Shown: positions 11,599 through 22,213 of the stretch, in pieces | How positions within the stretch are numbered: the first letter of the stretch is position 1 | Layout: every line of letters starts with the position of its first letter | DNA from: Deinococcus aquaticus | GTDB lineage: Bacteria > Deinococcota > Deinococci > Deinococcales > Deinococcaceae | Direction of reading: 5' to 3' | NCBI RefSeq assembly: GCF_028622095.1 | Contig: NZ_CP115165.1 | Coordinates: forward strand, 2,415,501 to 2,479,500 | Length of the DNA stretch: 64,000 nucleotides | The notes under the pieces: model-generated | What the model saw: only the letters and a program-made list of their open reading frames with translations | Database searches by the model: none | What the model was told of the DNA's origin: nothing | Position numbers and translations under genes: made by a program

Positions 11599-11695
11599 CT
11601 GCCGTGTGCGGCGCAGGTCTGGTGGTGTCTGGGTGTGGGTGACCGTGTGCGCGGCGCTGTGTGGGCAGCGCGGGCGTGCCGGGGTGTGGGGGCGC

Positions 11696-11701
11696 TATTG
11701 T
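11696..11701 (+). promoter_or_regulatory. -10 box TATTGT deciding the rsh start
   Basis: TATTGT ends 7 bases before GTG 11709, in frame with the rsh gene. The frame opens further upstream at 11661, before this box, and an ATG (codon 8) lies inside; GTG 11709 fits the local leaderless rule. Confidence 0.55.
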
Positions 11702-11708
11702 GCAGGGC

Positions 11709-13988
<2,280 letters not shown>

Positions 13989-14010
13989 CGGGTCGGCCCG
14001 GCGGATGCTC

Positions 14011-14016
14011 TAGACT
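14011..14016 (+). promoter_or_regulatory. -10 box TAGACT ahead of a mini-ORF
   Basis: TAGACT ends 7 bases before ATG 14024, the exact leaderless spacing seen elsewhere, but that ATG opens an 18-codon frame and not the frame of the long gene at 14071. Confidence 0.6.
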
Positions 14017-14023
14017 GCCCGGG

Positions 14024-14080
14024 ATGCTGACAATCCTGACCGTTCATGCCTGCCCGGCGCGGAGCAGCGCGTGCCGCTGA
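14024..14080 (+). CDS. 18-residue leaderless mini-ORF overlapping the next gene
   Basis: ATG 14024 follows TAGACT by 7 bases and runs 18 codons to a TGA at 14078-14080. Its end overlaps the GTG (14071) of the next gene in another frame. Either it is a leader peptide that couples translation to the downstream gene, or the downstream gene truly begins here and a one-base deletion broke the frame. The same layout occurs at 24108-24146 and 26125-26187, which favours coupling. Confidence 0.45.
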   Translation: MLTILTVHACPARSSACR

Positions 14081-15039
14081 CGCTGCTGCCGGACCTGGGT
14101 GACCTGCTCAGGCTGCAACCACAGTTCAACGCGGGCACGGTCGTGGAGGCCCTGCGGTTCCTGCGGGTGAGCGCGGCGCTGTGGGGCAGCGGCATGGATC
14201 CGGACCACCCGCTGCGGGACGCGCTGCCCGCCGCCCGCGTGGACATCACGGACGGTCTGGTCGGGGACTGGGCGTGGGCGGACGCCGAGCACACCCAGTT
14301 GCAGGACTTCCTGCAGCAGTTCTCGCAGGGCCGTGAGCGCCTGCGGGCCGCCGCGCAGGCCGAGTCGGCGCTGGCGCAGCTGGTCACGGCTCCCCTGTCC
14401 CTGACGCGCGCCTGCCACCCGGAGGTGCTGGCCGGGGTACAGCAGGCCGTGCGGGGCGTGCAGGACGCGCTGGACGAGGGACCGGGCACCCGCTGGCGTG
14501 TACGCCGCCTCACGGAACTGGCTGCCCGCCTCGGGGACGCGGGGGGCGTCCTGATCGTTCCGCTGGACGACCTGCCGGACCTGCTGACCCTGCTGCCCGG
14601 CGCGGTCCTGCCCGACCTGATCGGGTTCCAGCCGGGCGAAACCAGTCGCCTGCGGGCCCTGGCCGACCGCGCGTGGCAGCTGAACGAGGACGACGACCTG
14701 AGCGGCCTGCTGGACAGCCTCAGCCGCGAGGCGGGGGACGCCGTGACCCCCCGCGCCGAACTGGACGCCGCCGCCGCCGGCATTCACCTCGCGGTGGGTG
14801 ACCTGGGCACGGCCCGGACCCTGCTGGAACGCGCCGCGCACGGCCTGACCGACGATCAACCCCGTAGTCTGGCGGGCCTGACCCTGGCGCGGCTGGGGCA
14901 GGTGCGGGACGCGCAGGGTGACCGGGAACTCGCACAGCGCACCTACCGCGCTGTGCTGGCCCTGCGGTACGCGCCGCAGGTGGCCCGCGAGGCCGCGCAG
15001 GCCGGACTGGACACGCCGTTCGCATTGACCCTCAGCTGA
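14071..15039 (+). CDS. Hypothetical helical repeat (TPR-like) protein
   Basis: A 322-residue leucine/alanine-rich soluble protein. The C-terminal quarter reads like TPR helices: [20 protein letters not shown], then [28 protein letters not shown]. The rest is helical with no motif I recognise. The only start in frame after the stop at 14011 is GTG 14071, which has no good Shine-Dalgarno, while the promoter-proximal ATG at 14024 is in another frame. It could serve as a scaffold; no function is claimed. Confidence 0.7.
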   Translation: MPLTLLPDLGDLLRLQPQFNAGTVVEALRFLRVSAALWGSGMDPDHPLRDALPAARVDITDGLVGDWAWADAEHTQLQDFLQQFSQGRERLRAAAQAESALAQLVTAPLSLTRACHPEVLAGVQQAVRGVQDALDEGPGTRWRVRRLTELAARLGDAGGVLIVPLDDLPDLLTLLPGAVLPDLIGFQPGETSRLRALADRAWQLNEDDDLSGLLDSLSREAGDAVTPRAELDAAAAGIHLAVGDLGTARTLLERAAHGLTDDQPRSLAGLTLARLGQVRDAQGDRELAQRTYRAVLALRYAPQVAREAAQAGLDTPFALTLS

Positions 15040-15054
15040 AGAGCGGCTAGCTGG

Positions 15055-15756
15055 TTACAGGACCCGTTCGATCCACTGGGCGCGCACATCCAGGCGTTCG
15101 GCGTGCAGCGCGTGGGGCGGGCCGCTCAGGGTCAGGCCCAGCGGGGCGGCCAGGGTATTCACGTGAACCTCCGCCTGCGCACGCCGTAGTGGCCACGCTG
15201 TGTGTCTGATTACACCCCGGTACACGTGCCCGGCCCGGTCGGCCGAGAACAGACGCAACCGGTCGGTCAGCCACGTCTCCAGCGAGTCGCCGCTCACCTG
15301 CAGCGGGTCTCCGACCGGCCGGTACGCTCCGGCGAACTGCCCACCACCGGGCGTGCCGGGCGCGCGCAGTTCGCTGGCGTAGCGGGTCACGTCGCCCTGC
15401 CGGTCCACCCACATGCGGCTGTGCCGGTACGGCAGGTGAAACAGGGTACGGGCCAGGGCTGCCGCCACAGGCTGCGTGACGTCCAGGCTGTAGAACCACA
15501 CGCCGCGCTCGCCGTTCACGGTCACGTAGGTCCGCAGGTTCAGTTCCGGGAAGGCGCTCAGACCCGGCACGTCCGGCAGCCCGGTGGGGGAGACGCCCTC
15601 CATCTGGAACGGCACGACGCCCAGGTACGCCTGAGAACCGTACGTGTCCAGCTGCACGCCACGCGGAAGCGTGCGCTGCAACGCCCCGGCGGGAACCGGC
15701 CAGTGCAGGAAACACAGGTCAAGCCACTGCATCCGCAGCACCCAGGGGCGCGTCAC
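15055..15756 (-). CDS. YqjF-like DUF2071 protein
   Basis: A 233-residue protein matching the DUF2071/YqjF family: an N-terminal WVLRMQWLDLCFLHWPVP block, then LGVVPFQMEGVSP and the strand ELNLRTYVTVNGERGVWFYSLD typical of the family. Its fold resembles acetoacetate decarboxylase, but no activity is established. The annotated start is GTG 15756; an internal ATG (MQWLDL) is possible and I see no clear promoter. It is convergent with the TPR-like gene, 15 bases apart. Confidence 0.82.
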   Translation of the reverse strand: MTRPWVLRMQWLDLCFLHWPVPAGALQRTLPRGVQLDTYGSQAYLGVVPFQMEGVSPTGLPDVPGLSAFPELNLRTYVTVNGERGVWFYSLDVTQPVAAALARTLFHLPYRHSRMWVDRQGDVTRYASELRAPGTPGGGQFAGAYRPVGDPLQVSGDSLETWLTDRLRLFSADRAGHVYRGVIRHTAWPLRRAQAEVHVNTLAAPLGLTLSGPPHALHAERLDVRAQWIERVL

Positions 15757-16146
15757 GCCCGACTCCGCAGGACAGAAACACGCCGTTCCCGCCGATGTTC
15801 CAGCAGCATCAGGCCCGGTTTCCCGGAGGCCGGGCCTGACGGAAGGCGTCTGTTCCTGAGTGAGAACGTCTGGGGCATCGGGTCAGCAGAGCATGCCCGC
15901 CGCGACGCAGATGGTGTGATGTCCCTGTATGTGAGAGGCCGCAACCCCCGCTCAACCCCCGGTGAACGCCGCCTTGGGCCGCCCATCATCAGGCACACCG
16001 GGGCGGCCACTAGGCTGACCTCGTTGCACAACCCGGCTGCGCCCTGACCTGTCAGGAACGGAAAGCCGGGCCTTACGGCGGCTCCCGCTCTCATGCCAAC
16101 GCCCAACGGAACCGCCGCACCCCATACCCATCCAGGAGGCACCACC
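15757..16146. other. Intergenic region upstream of the DUF2383 gene
   Basis: This 390-base gap holds no convincing gene. It contains two GC hairpins, AGGCCCGG/CCGGGCCT at 15811-15837 and GGCCGCCC/GGGCGGCC around 15978-16008, and a possible -10 box TAGGCT at 16011-16016 that would give the DUF2383 gene a 5' leader of about 125 bases. Confidence 0.4.
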
Positions 16147-16605
16147 ATGACCATGAACAACGAAACCGTGCTCGATAAACTCCAGTACCTGCTCGGCACC
16201 CTGCGCGACGGCGAGAAAGGCTTTGCCGACGCCGCCGAGCACGCCACCGACCCGAAACTCAAGGCCCTGTTCACCGAACGCAGCGCCCAGCGCCAGCAAC
16301 TGGCCGCCGAGATCGAGCAGAAGATCGCCGCTCACGGCGACAAGCCCCGCGAGGGCGGCAGCGTGGGCGCCGCGCTGCACCGCACCTGGCTGAACGTCCG
16401 CGACGCCGTCACGGGCCGCGACGACTACGCCGTGGTCGCCGAAGCGGAACGCGGTGAGGACGTGGCCGTCGAGAACTACCAAGACGTGCTGAAAGAGGCC
16501 GAGCTGCCCGCCGAGATCCGCGCCTTCGTGGAAGGACAGTTCAGCCGCGTGAAGGCCAGCCACGACCAGATCCGCGACCTGAAACACAGCATGCAGGCCA
16601 GCTGA
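16147..16605 (+). CDS. DUF2383/PA2169-type four-helix-bundle protein
   Basis: A 152-residue, charged, all-helical protein. The opening VLDKLQYLLGTLRDGEKGFADAAEHA and later ERGEDVAVENYQDVLKEAELP match the PA2169 family, a ferritin-like bundle of unknown function often linked to stress. ATG 16147 has a clear Shine-Dalgarno CAGGAGG. Directly after the stop lay a hairpin, now split by the ISAs1-type element, so its original terminator is disrupted. Confidence 0.85.
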   Translation: MTMNNETVLDKLQYLLGTLRDGEKGFADAAEHATDPKLKALFTERSAQRQQLAAEIEQKIAAHGDKPREGGSVGAALHRTWLNVRDAVTGRDDYAVVAEAERGEDVAVENYQDVLKEAELPAEIRAFVEGQFSRVKASHDQIRDLKHSMQAS

Positions 16606-16633
16606 TCGACTCCGGCTGAAAGGCCCGTAAAGC

Positions 16634-17802
16634 CAGGCTTTTATCTTGACGCGAGTTCAGGAATCAGGAGTTGGAGAGCGAGCAATGGATCAAGGGTCAG
16701 GCGGCGCACCAGCGCCGTGATCTGACGGGTTTTTCCACTGAGCAGCGCAACAACCACGCCATTGAGCATCGCCCGTCCCTGTGCTCCTTTGCGCAACCGA
16801 CACGCATCCTCGTGCAGCACGACATCCCGGCAATGGTGGCTTCGATTCTCAATACCCCAGTGACCGCGCCAGATGCGCTCCGCTTCCTGAGCCGTCAGCA
16901 GCCGGCTGCTGACGGCATACCGGACCTCGACCCGTTGTGTGCCATCGCGGCGCGTGACCTGATGTTCACGACGGATCAACGTCTGCACGCCACACAGCCC
17001 TTCCTTGATCTCCTCGGGGACCTGTGCGCCGGTGATCACCGACGTACGCCGTTCCCAGACCTCCCCGCTGCGCCGCTCGACGTCCATAACCTGATCGTGC
17101 GCCGGGTACATGAACGCGAACCTCGCCCATTCCTTGAGTGAGCGGGTGTTGTTCTTGAGTGGGACGAGGTAGGCTCCGCCTGCCTCGTTGATTCGAGTGG
17201 TGAGTTCCCGCTTGGTGTAGGCGGCGTCCAACGTCATGAGCCACCCTTTCCCGAAGAGGGTCGTGAGGGTGGGGAGCAGATCCTGCATCCCTTTGGCTTC
17301 ATGACGTCCGGCCTGATCGACCTGAGCGACGGTCAGCGCCAGCTCATGGAAGAAGACCGACAAGAACGAGAGGGCCGTTCGGCCCTCTCGTGCACTCCCT
17401 TTCAGGACTTTGCCGTCACCGGCGAGGACGACCAGGCGGTCATGCGCCGTGGGATGTTGAGCCTTCACCCAGTCCAGCAGGGCGCCTTGCAGTTCAGGAA
17501 GATGCTGATCCAGTGCCCAGAAAAAGCGGTAGATCATGGCCTGCTGGGGGAGGCGGTCGAGGCCAAGGTGCTGTGCCAGCACCTCGCGGTGTCCGGCGAG
17601 CCACTGGGTGAGGGCGAGGATGTTGGGTGGCCCGGCGAGGAGGCCAGTGAGAATGACGGTCCAGAGGGCGTCCCACGGGTAATGGATGCGCGTAGGGTCA
17701 CGCCAGTCTGGAATTTGGGTTAGAAATGGGAGCGGGCTGATGGGTTGTGTCACGACTCCCAATCAGCCCGTTTTGTTGGACCCGAGTCAAGATAAAAGCC
17801 TG
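16634..17802 (-). mobile_element. ISAs1-family insertion sequence, complete
   Basis: A 1169-bp element with 22-bp terminal inverted repeats: the left end 16634-16655 and right end 17781-17802 both begin CAGGCTTTTATCTTGAC from outside and differ at two bases. A perfect 9-bp target duplication, CCGTAAAGC, flanks it (16625-16633 and 17803-17811). One transposase gene fills it. Intact ends, duplication and reading frame suggest a recent and possibly active insertion. Removing it restores a 10-bp-stem hairpin. Confidence 0.95.
16641..17753 (-). CDS. ISAs1-family transposase
   Basis: A 370-residue DDE transposase. The first aspartate is in LVVLAGDGKVLKG, the second in MTLDAAYTKREL and the glutamate in HWGIENRSHHCRD, with the late HEDA motif usual for ISAs1. 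GTG 17753 (MTQPISPLPF) is a likely start; the frame opens at a TTG at 17762. The stop codon lies inside the left inverted repeat. No frameshift or internal stop is seen. Confidence 0.93.
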   Translation of the reverse strand: MTQPISPLPFLTQIPDWRDPTRIHYPWDALWTVILTGLLAGPPNILALTQWLAGHREVLAQHLGLDRLPQQAMIYRFFWALDQHLPELQGALLDWVKAQHPTAHDRLVVLAGDGKVLKGSAREGRTALSFLSVFFHELALTVAQVDQAGRHEAKGMQDLLPTLTTLFGKGWLMTLDAAYTKRELTTRINEAGGAYLVPLKNNTRSLKEWARFAFMYPAHDQVMDVERRSGEVWERRTSVITGAQVPEEIKEGLCGVQTLIRREHQVTRRDGTQRVEVRYAVSSRLLTAQEAERIWRGHWGIENRSHHCRDVVLHEDACRLRKGAQGRAMLNGVVVALLSGKTRQITALVRRLTLDPLLALQLLIPELASR

Positions 17803-17860
17803 CCGTAAAGCCTTTCAGCTCGGATTCCCGGAGAACGGCTGTTGCTTGACAATCCAGCAG

Positions 17861-17899
17861 AGAAGAAGCGCGGTACCCAAGGGTAACTGCGCTTCTTCT
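17861..17899 (-). terminator. Hairpin terminator of the HAMP operon
   Basis: AGAAGAAGCGC and GCGCTTCTTCT form a perfect 11-bp stem 32 bases past the stop of the HAMP gene, with a second GGTACCC/GGGTAAC pairing nested inside. Confidence 0.65.
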
Positions 17900-17931
17900 G
17901 TGTCGAATGTGGTTTCTCTGTCGATTGGGGT

Positions 17932-19707
17932 TCAGCTGCGTTTGCGGCGGCGCAGGCGTTCCATGGCGGAATCCAGGCTCAGGCGCATGCGTTCCAGGGC
18001 CTGCGCGAGGTCGCCGATCTCGTCGTTGCGTTCCGGCTGCACCGGGCGGGACAGGTCGCCCATGCTGATGGCGTCGGCGACGCGCACCAGACGCTCGATG
18101 GGTTCCACGACGCGCTGCGCGGCCCGCACGGCCAGATACGCGGCCAGTCCCAGGGCCAGCAGGGATACGAACAGCACCAGCAGCAGCGTGTTGCGCAGCG
18201 TGGCGGCCTGCGCGGCGTTCTCCACCCCGACCGCAACCGAGTACAGCAGGTTGGGGTTGTCGCTCTCGGTGGGCGTGGTGCTGACGCTGCGCACGCCCGC
18301 GTTCTCCAGCACCGAGATCTTCTGCACGATGTAGTTCACGCGGGTGCTGCGCTGGTTGACGGGATCGGCGGCCAGCTTGTCCAGTTTCAGGGTGTCGTTC
18401 TCAGTACCGGCCCCCACGGACTTCAGTTCCTCGGCCATCTTCCGGTAGGTCTCGGACGGGTTGACGGTCTGGGTGAACGTGGACTGCTTGGGGTTCTCGA
18501 TCAGCCAGTTGCTGATCTCCGGGTTCAGCAGGTCGTCCAGTTCCGGCGTCTGACTGCGGAAGTACCGGGTGCCGTCGCGCAATTCGATCTGCACGAAGCC
18601 CACGCTGGAACTGCTGACCAGTGCCTGCAACTGCGCCGCGATGGACTGACTGCGGGTCGGGTCGAGGTTCGTTCCGACGGCCACGGCGACCGCCTGCGCG
18701 TTGCGCTTGACGAGTTGCCCCTGCAGGTTGGGGAGGGTCAGGGCCAGCACGCCCAGCGTCAGCGCGCTGGACACGCCCAGCGGCACGAGCGCTCCGACCG
18801 CCATGCGGCGCGACAGGCTGCTGCGGCGACTGGCGGCCGAGCCCGGCGCGTCGGCCAGGGGCGTGACGACCACCGCGTCCATGGGCCGCAGCTGCACTTC
18901 CGGGGCCACTTCGGGTGCGGCGGCGGCGGGCATGCTGAGCGCACCCGTGAAATCACTCCAGACGTCGGCGCTGGCTACCTCCGGGGCGGCCATGACGGCC
19001 GCGCCGCCCGACCCGGACGGACCGCCGGTCAGACCCTGGCCGAAGGAGGAGGGTTCACTGGACGGCCCGGTCCTGGGAGCCGGCCCGGCCAGCAGGTCAG
19101 CCGGCGCGGCGGAACTGCCCGGCAGAACCGGCTCGGCGGCGAACAGACTGCCCGGCGTGAATTCACCCATGTCCAGCACGGGCGCGGCGTTCGGGGTACG
19201 CCAGTCGTCTGCGGCGGGCAGAGGCGCGAACGGATCCGTACCCAGCCCCGCGCCGAACAGGGCGTCCTCGGCGCGCGGCAGGGAGGCCACGCTGTCGTCA
19301 CTGAACTTCACTTCCGGCCAGACCGCCGAGGCCCGCAGGTCCGCGAGGTCCTGCGACGCGCTGGGCTGGGGCAGACTGGGGGCCAGGGGCGCGTCGTCCG
19401 GTGCGGTCGTGACCAGCGCGGATACCACCTGACGCGCCGGCGGGGCCACACCCTGGAAGGGCTCGCTGATCAGGTTGGTCTCGTCGCGCACCTCTTCCAG
19501 TGACACGCTGGACCCCACCGCCTGGAACATGGACAGCAGCAGTTCGGCGCGGGCCCGGCCCGTGGGTTTCATCAGGCGGCCCGAACGGCGGGCGCTGAGG
19601 CGCTGGGCCTGCTCGCCGTTCAGCCCGAAGCGTTCCATCAGCTGCTGTTCCAGAACCTGCCGCATGCTGTCCGCAACGGGCTGCCGGATGACGACCGTGT
19701 ACTTCAT
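17932..19707 (-). CDS. Membrane protein with N-terminal cytosolic domain and C-terminal HAMP
   Basis: A 591-residue protein. Residues 1-75 form a compact domain ending in a RLSARRSGRLMKPTGRARAE-like basic stretch; about 75-295 is Ala/Pro/Ser-rich and probably disordered. TM1 is near 301-325, then an extracytoplasmic segment of about 180 residues, TM2 near 505-528, and a HAMP domain (VVEPIERLVRVADAISMGDL, then NDEIGDLAQALERM) to the end. There is no methyl-accepting, kinase or cyclase output, so the signal must leave through partner proteins or through the long N-terminus. It is the last gene of a three-gene operon. I do not recognise the N-terminal domain's function. Confidence 0.8.
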   Translation of the reverse strand: MKYTVVIRQPVADSMRQVLEQQLMERFGLNGEQAQRLSARRSGRLMKPTGRARAELLLSMFQAVGSSVSLEEVRDETNLISEPFQGVAPPARQVVSALVTTAPDDAPLAPSLPQPSASQDLADLRASAVWPEVKFSDDSVASLPRAEDALFGAGLGTDPFAPLPAADDWRTPNAAPVLDMGEFTPGSLFAAEPVLPGSSAAPADLLAGPAPRTGPSSEPSSFGQGLTGGPSGSGGAAVMAAPEVASADVWSDFTGALSMPAAAAPEVAPEVQLRPMDAVVVTPLADAPGSAASRRSSLSRRMAVGALVPLGVSSALTLGVLALTLPNLQGQLVKRNAQAVAVAVGTNLDPTRSQSIAAQLQALVSSSSVGFVQIELRDGTRYFRSQTPELDDLLNPEISNWLIENPKQSTFTQTVNPSETYRKMAEELKSVGAGTENDTLKLDKLAADPVNQRSTRVNYIVQKISVLENAGVRSVSTTPTESDNPNLLYSVAVGVENAAQAATLRNTLLLVLFVSLLALGLAAYLAVRAAQRVVEPIERLVRVADAISMGDLSRPVQPERNDEIGDLAQALERMRLSLDSAMERLRRRKRS

Positions 19708-19882
19708 GACCGTACCTGCGCGGGCGGTGCAACTGAACTCGGGGTGTTGGGTGTATTCATCGGGGGGCCTCCGGCGGTGCGTGCGTGCGGCCTGCGGTGG
19801 CGGCCCGCAGGTTGACGGGAAAAGCGGGAAGGAAAACGGCCTGCCTGCTGTGTTGTGGCGGGGCGGCGGGTCGGGCGGCGGG

Positions 19883-20287
19883 TCACGTGATCCCCCGGTC
19901 GCGCAGGTTGCGGGCGAACTGCTGCACCCGCTCGGGGTTCAGCTGACGCGCCAGCCCGGACAGCAGGCCGCTGAGGGTCGCGGAGCTGCCCAGTTCATCC
20001 AGCACCTCGTCGACCATCACCTCGGCCATCGGACCGATCACCGGCGTCAGGCACTGCGTGACGGTGTCGGCCGTCTCGTCCGTCACGCGCTGCTCACGCT
20101 GGGCCGCGCGGTTGATCCACTGCTCAGCGGCCTGCAGGCGTTCGGTCACGTCCGGGACGGTCAGGCCCGCCAGACGCGCGACCTCGGTGATATCCCGCGT
20201 GCCGTCCACCTGATGCAGGACGCGCCAGATGGTGTACGGCAGCGGCGTGCTGTCGCTCAGGCCCGCCGGCCACTGCGGGGCGCTCAC
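19883..20287 (-). CDS. Hypothetical protein of the HAMP operon
   Basis: A 134-residue soluble protein. An N-terminal winged-helix-like part reads YTIWRVLHQVDGTRDITEVARLAGLTVPDV, and the second half is helical. GTG 20287 overlaps the TGA of the upstream gene as GTGA, so the two are translationally coupled; the frame could also open at GTG 20314. It may be a DNA- or protein-binding partner for its neighbours. No family is assigned with certainty. Confidence 0.72.
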   Translation of the reverse strand: MSAPQWPAGLSDSTPLPYTIWRVLHQVDGTRDITEVARLAGLTVPDVTERLQAAEQWINRAAQREQRVTDETADTVTQCLTPVIGPMAEVMVDEVLDELGSSATLSGLLSGLARQLNPERVQQFARNLRDRGIT

Positions 20288-21159
20288 CGGGCGTCCAGGC
20301 CGGCGGCGGTCCACTCGGGCCGGTCACGCAGGTCCGTAATGGGCAGGTCCAGCAGGCGCAGGCCCAGGCGGGCCAGGGTCGCTTCCAGCGCGGCCAGCAG
20401 CGCCGGCCGGAACTCGGCCACCGTGACTTCCTCGTCGATGGACAGTTGCCCGGCGCTGAGGTGAATGTCCTGCGCGAACGGATCCAGGCACGGGTACGTC
20501 TCGGCGAGGCGCATGGTCACCTGACGCCACGTGGCGTCCAGCGGCGCGGCCCGGTGAATGCGGGACAGCAGGTCACGCCAGAACGCCACCAGCCGGTCCC
20601 GGTTCGCTTCGCTGTTCTGCGAGTACGCCACGCAACCCGCGCCGGCCACCGGCAGCGTGCCGCCCAGCACCCGCCCCGACGACCAGAACGAGCAGTGCTC
20701 ACCGGCAATCAGCAGGCCGTGGAAACGGTCGCGTTCCAGTTCGCCCCGCTGGTCCGGCCACGCGCCGCTCAGGGGACGTCCCTGCGCGTCGCGGGTCGTC
20801 CAGATCAGGTCGCTCAGGGTGGGAGCCAGGACCGTCAGGCTGACCGACGCGCGCGGCACGCCCCGCAGCGCCGTCTCCCAGGAGAGGGTCTGACCGCCGC
20901 GCGTGAAGCCTCCCAGCAGCACGCCGCGCGTCCAGACGAAGCGCACCCAGCGCCCGCTCTCCCAGGCGTCGAACGTGCCGCTGAACTCCTGGGTCTGCCG
21001 CAGCGCGAGATCGGACGCGATTTCAGTCCAGGGGTAATGGTCGGTGCGCAGGCCGGTATACACCGCCGCGTCGGGCGGCACGCGCACCAGATGATTCAGT
21101 GCCTGAAAGGCCGGCGGCGGGGCGGATGACTGTGAGGAAGCAGGGGTTGGCTCAGGCAT
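20284..21159 (-). CDS. Hypothetical protein, first gene of the HAMP operon (DUF4388-like part)
   Basis: A 291-residue cytosolic protein. Residues 50-80 (EFSGTFDAWESG then VRFVWTRGVLLGGF) resemble a DUF4388 segment, a module common in bacterial signalling and polarity proteins; the rest is mixed alpha/beta with no enzyme motif I can name. Start ATG 21159. The operon order is this gene, the 134-residue gene, then the HAMP membrane protein, which suggests a membrane receptor with two soluble partners. Confidence 0.7.
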   Translation of the reverse strand: MPEPTPASSQSSAPPPAFQALNHLVRVPPDAAVYTGLRTDHYPWTEIASDLALRQTQEFSGTFDAWESGRWVRFVWTRGVLLGGFTRGGQTLSWETALRGVPRASVSLTVLAPTLSDLIWTTRDAQGRPLSGAWPDQRGELERDRFHGLLIAGEHCSFWSSGRVLGGTLPVAGAGCVAYSQNSEANRDRLVAFWRDLLSRIHRAAPLDATWRQVTMRLAETYPCLDPFAQDIHLSAGQLSIDEEVTVAEFRPALLAALEATLARLGLRLLDLPITDLRDRPEWTAAGLDAR

Positions 21160-21460
21160 GAGGGTTCCGGGGGTCAGAATGAGGACTGGCTTTGCAGGGA
21201 GTGAACACGCTCCGTTATGGATACCTCATCATGACACCCCCTGGTGTCTTACGTGCCGCTTACAGGTGTCGAAAAAGTCACGTTCCGCACGGCGTCGCGC
21301 ACAGACCGGCGCGCCCGCCACCCCTATTCGCCGCTGCCACAGGCCGCACGCTGGCACCTTCATACAACCCTGACCTCTCACAGGACATAAGAGGGGGGGA
21401 GGCGTCCGCGCCGCAGCGCCGGATCACCTCCCCCCCCTGGTCCTGAGTGGACTGCTGGGC
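21160..21460. other. Intergenic region with a palindrome
   Basis: No gene is seen. GACACCCCCTGGTGTC at 21233-21248 is a palindrome with 6-base arms and may be an operator for the HAMP operon, whose start is 74 bases away. A GC hairpin at 21393-21436 closes the bacilliredoxin gene on the minus strand. Confidence 0.4.
21393..21436 (-). terminator. Hairpin after the bacilliredoxin gene
   Basis: GGGGGGGAGG pairs with CCTCCCCCCC over a 24-base loop, 25 bases past the stop of the minus-strand gene. The T-run is poor. Confidence 0.45.
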
Positions 21461-22105
21461 TCAGCCCAGTTCGTCCAGCAGCGCCTGCACGCGGGCTTTC
21501 AGGTCACCGCGTTCCTGCGGGGCGCCCAGCTGGTGCAGGCCACCGTGGTAGGCGTCGGGGTCGCCGAACAGGCGCGACAGCAGCTCGAATTCACGCTGGC
21601 TGCGCAGGCTGGCGTCGTCGCGGAACATGTTCACGTACTGATCCTGGAAGGCCCACTCGCTCAGCTGGCCGTCCAGGAAGGCGCGCATCAGGCGGCGGTA
21701 CGGCTCGGCGTTGTCGTCGGTGGCGACGGCACCCTCACCGCTGCGCAGCGGCACGTGCTGCTCGAACACCGGGCCCAGCGCCTCGGGGGTGATGTCCCAG
21801 TTGTTCACCTCGAAGGCTGGCTGGCCGTCCTGGAACAGGATCAGCTGCGGGCTGTGGTGAATCAGGCCGGTGCGCTGCGCGATGTGGTTACTGGCGGGGC
21901 GCCAGTCCACGACGCGCACGAACCCGACGGGCAGGTCGTGGCGTTGCAGGAAGGTTTCGAGCACGCCGAAGCCCTGCATGGTCTTGTGGCAGGTGCCGGC
22001 CTTGAACACGGCGGCCAGCGGGTACTCGGTCAGGAACTGATCGACTTCCTCGGGCGTGGTCAGCGGCACGAGCACCTGGGGTTCGTTCTGGGCGGTCTGG
22101 GTCAT
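21461..22105 (-). CDS. Monothiol bacilliredoxin (BrxC/YtxJ-like) fused to an immunity-like domain
   Basis: A 214-residue protein. Residues 10-115 match BrxC/YtxJ thioredoxin-fold proteins: FKAGTCHKT carries the active cysteine C39, followed by [25 protein letters not shown]. These proteins remove bacillithiol from S-thiolated proteins. Residues about 130-214 ([16 protein letters not shown]...[10 protein letters not shown]...[12 protein letters not shown]) look like the colicin-type self-immunity helical domain; this second call is by eye. Start ATG 22105 lies 6 bases after TATGCT and is probably leaderless. The single cysteine at the active site fits a monothiol mechanism. Confidence 0.82.
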   Translation of the reverse strand: MTQTAQNEPQVLVPLTTPEEVDQFLTEYPLAAVFKAGTCHKTMQGFGVLETFLQRHDLPVGFVRVVDWRPASNHIAQRTGLIHHSPQLILFQDGQPAFEVNNWDITPEALGPVFEQHVPLRSGEGAVATDDNAEPYRRLMRAFLDGQLSEWAFQDQYVNMFRDDASLRSQREFELLSRLFGDPDAYHGGLHQLGAPQERGDLKARVQALLDELG

Positions 22106-22213
22106 ACCCCCAGCATAGCGCCCGCTTTACAAAACGAAGTAATTCCGCTTCCGTTTGTCCCGTCTTCCGGCCGCCCGGTCTCTGCTGCCCAGATCCTGCT
22201 GCCCGGCAGCCGG

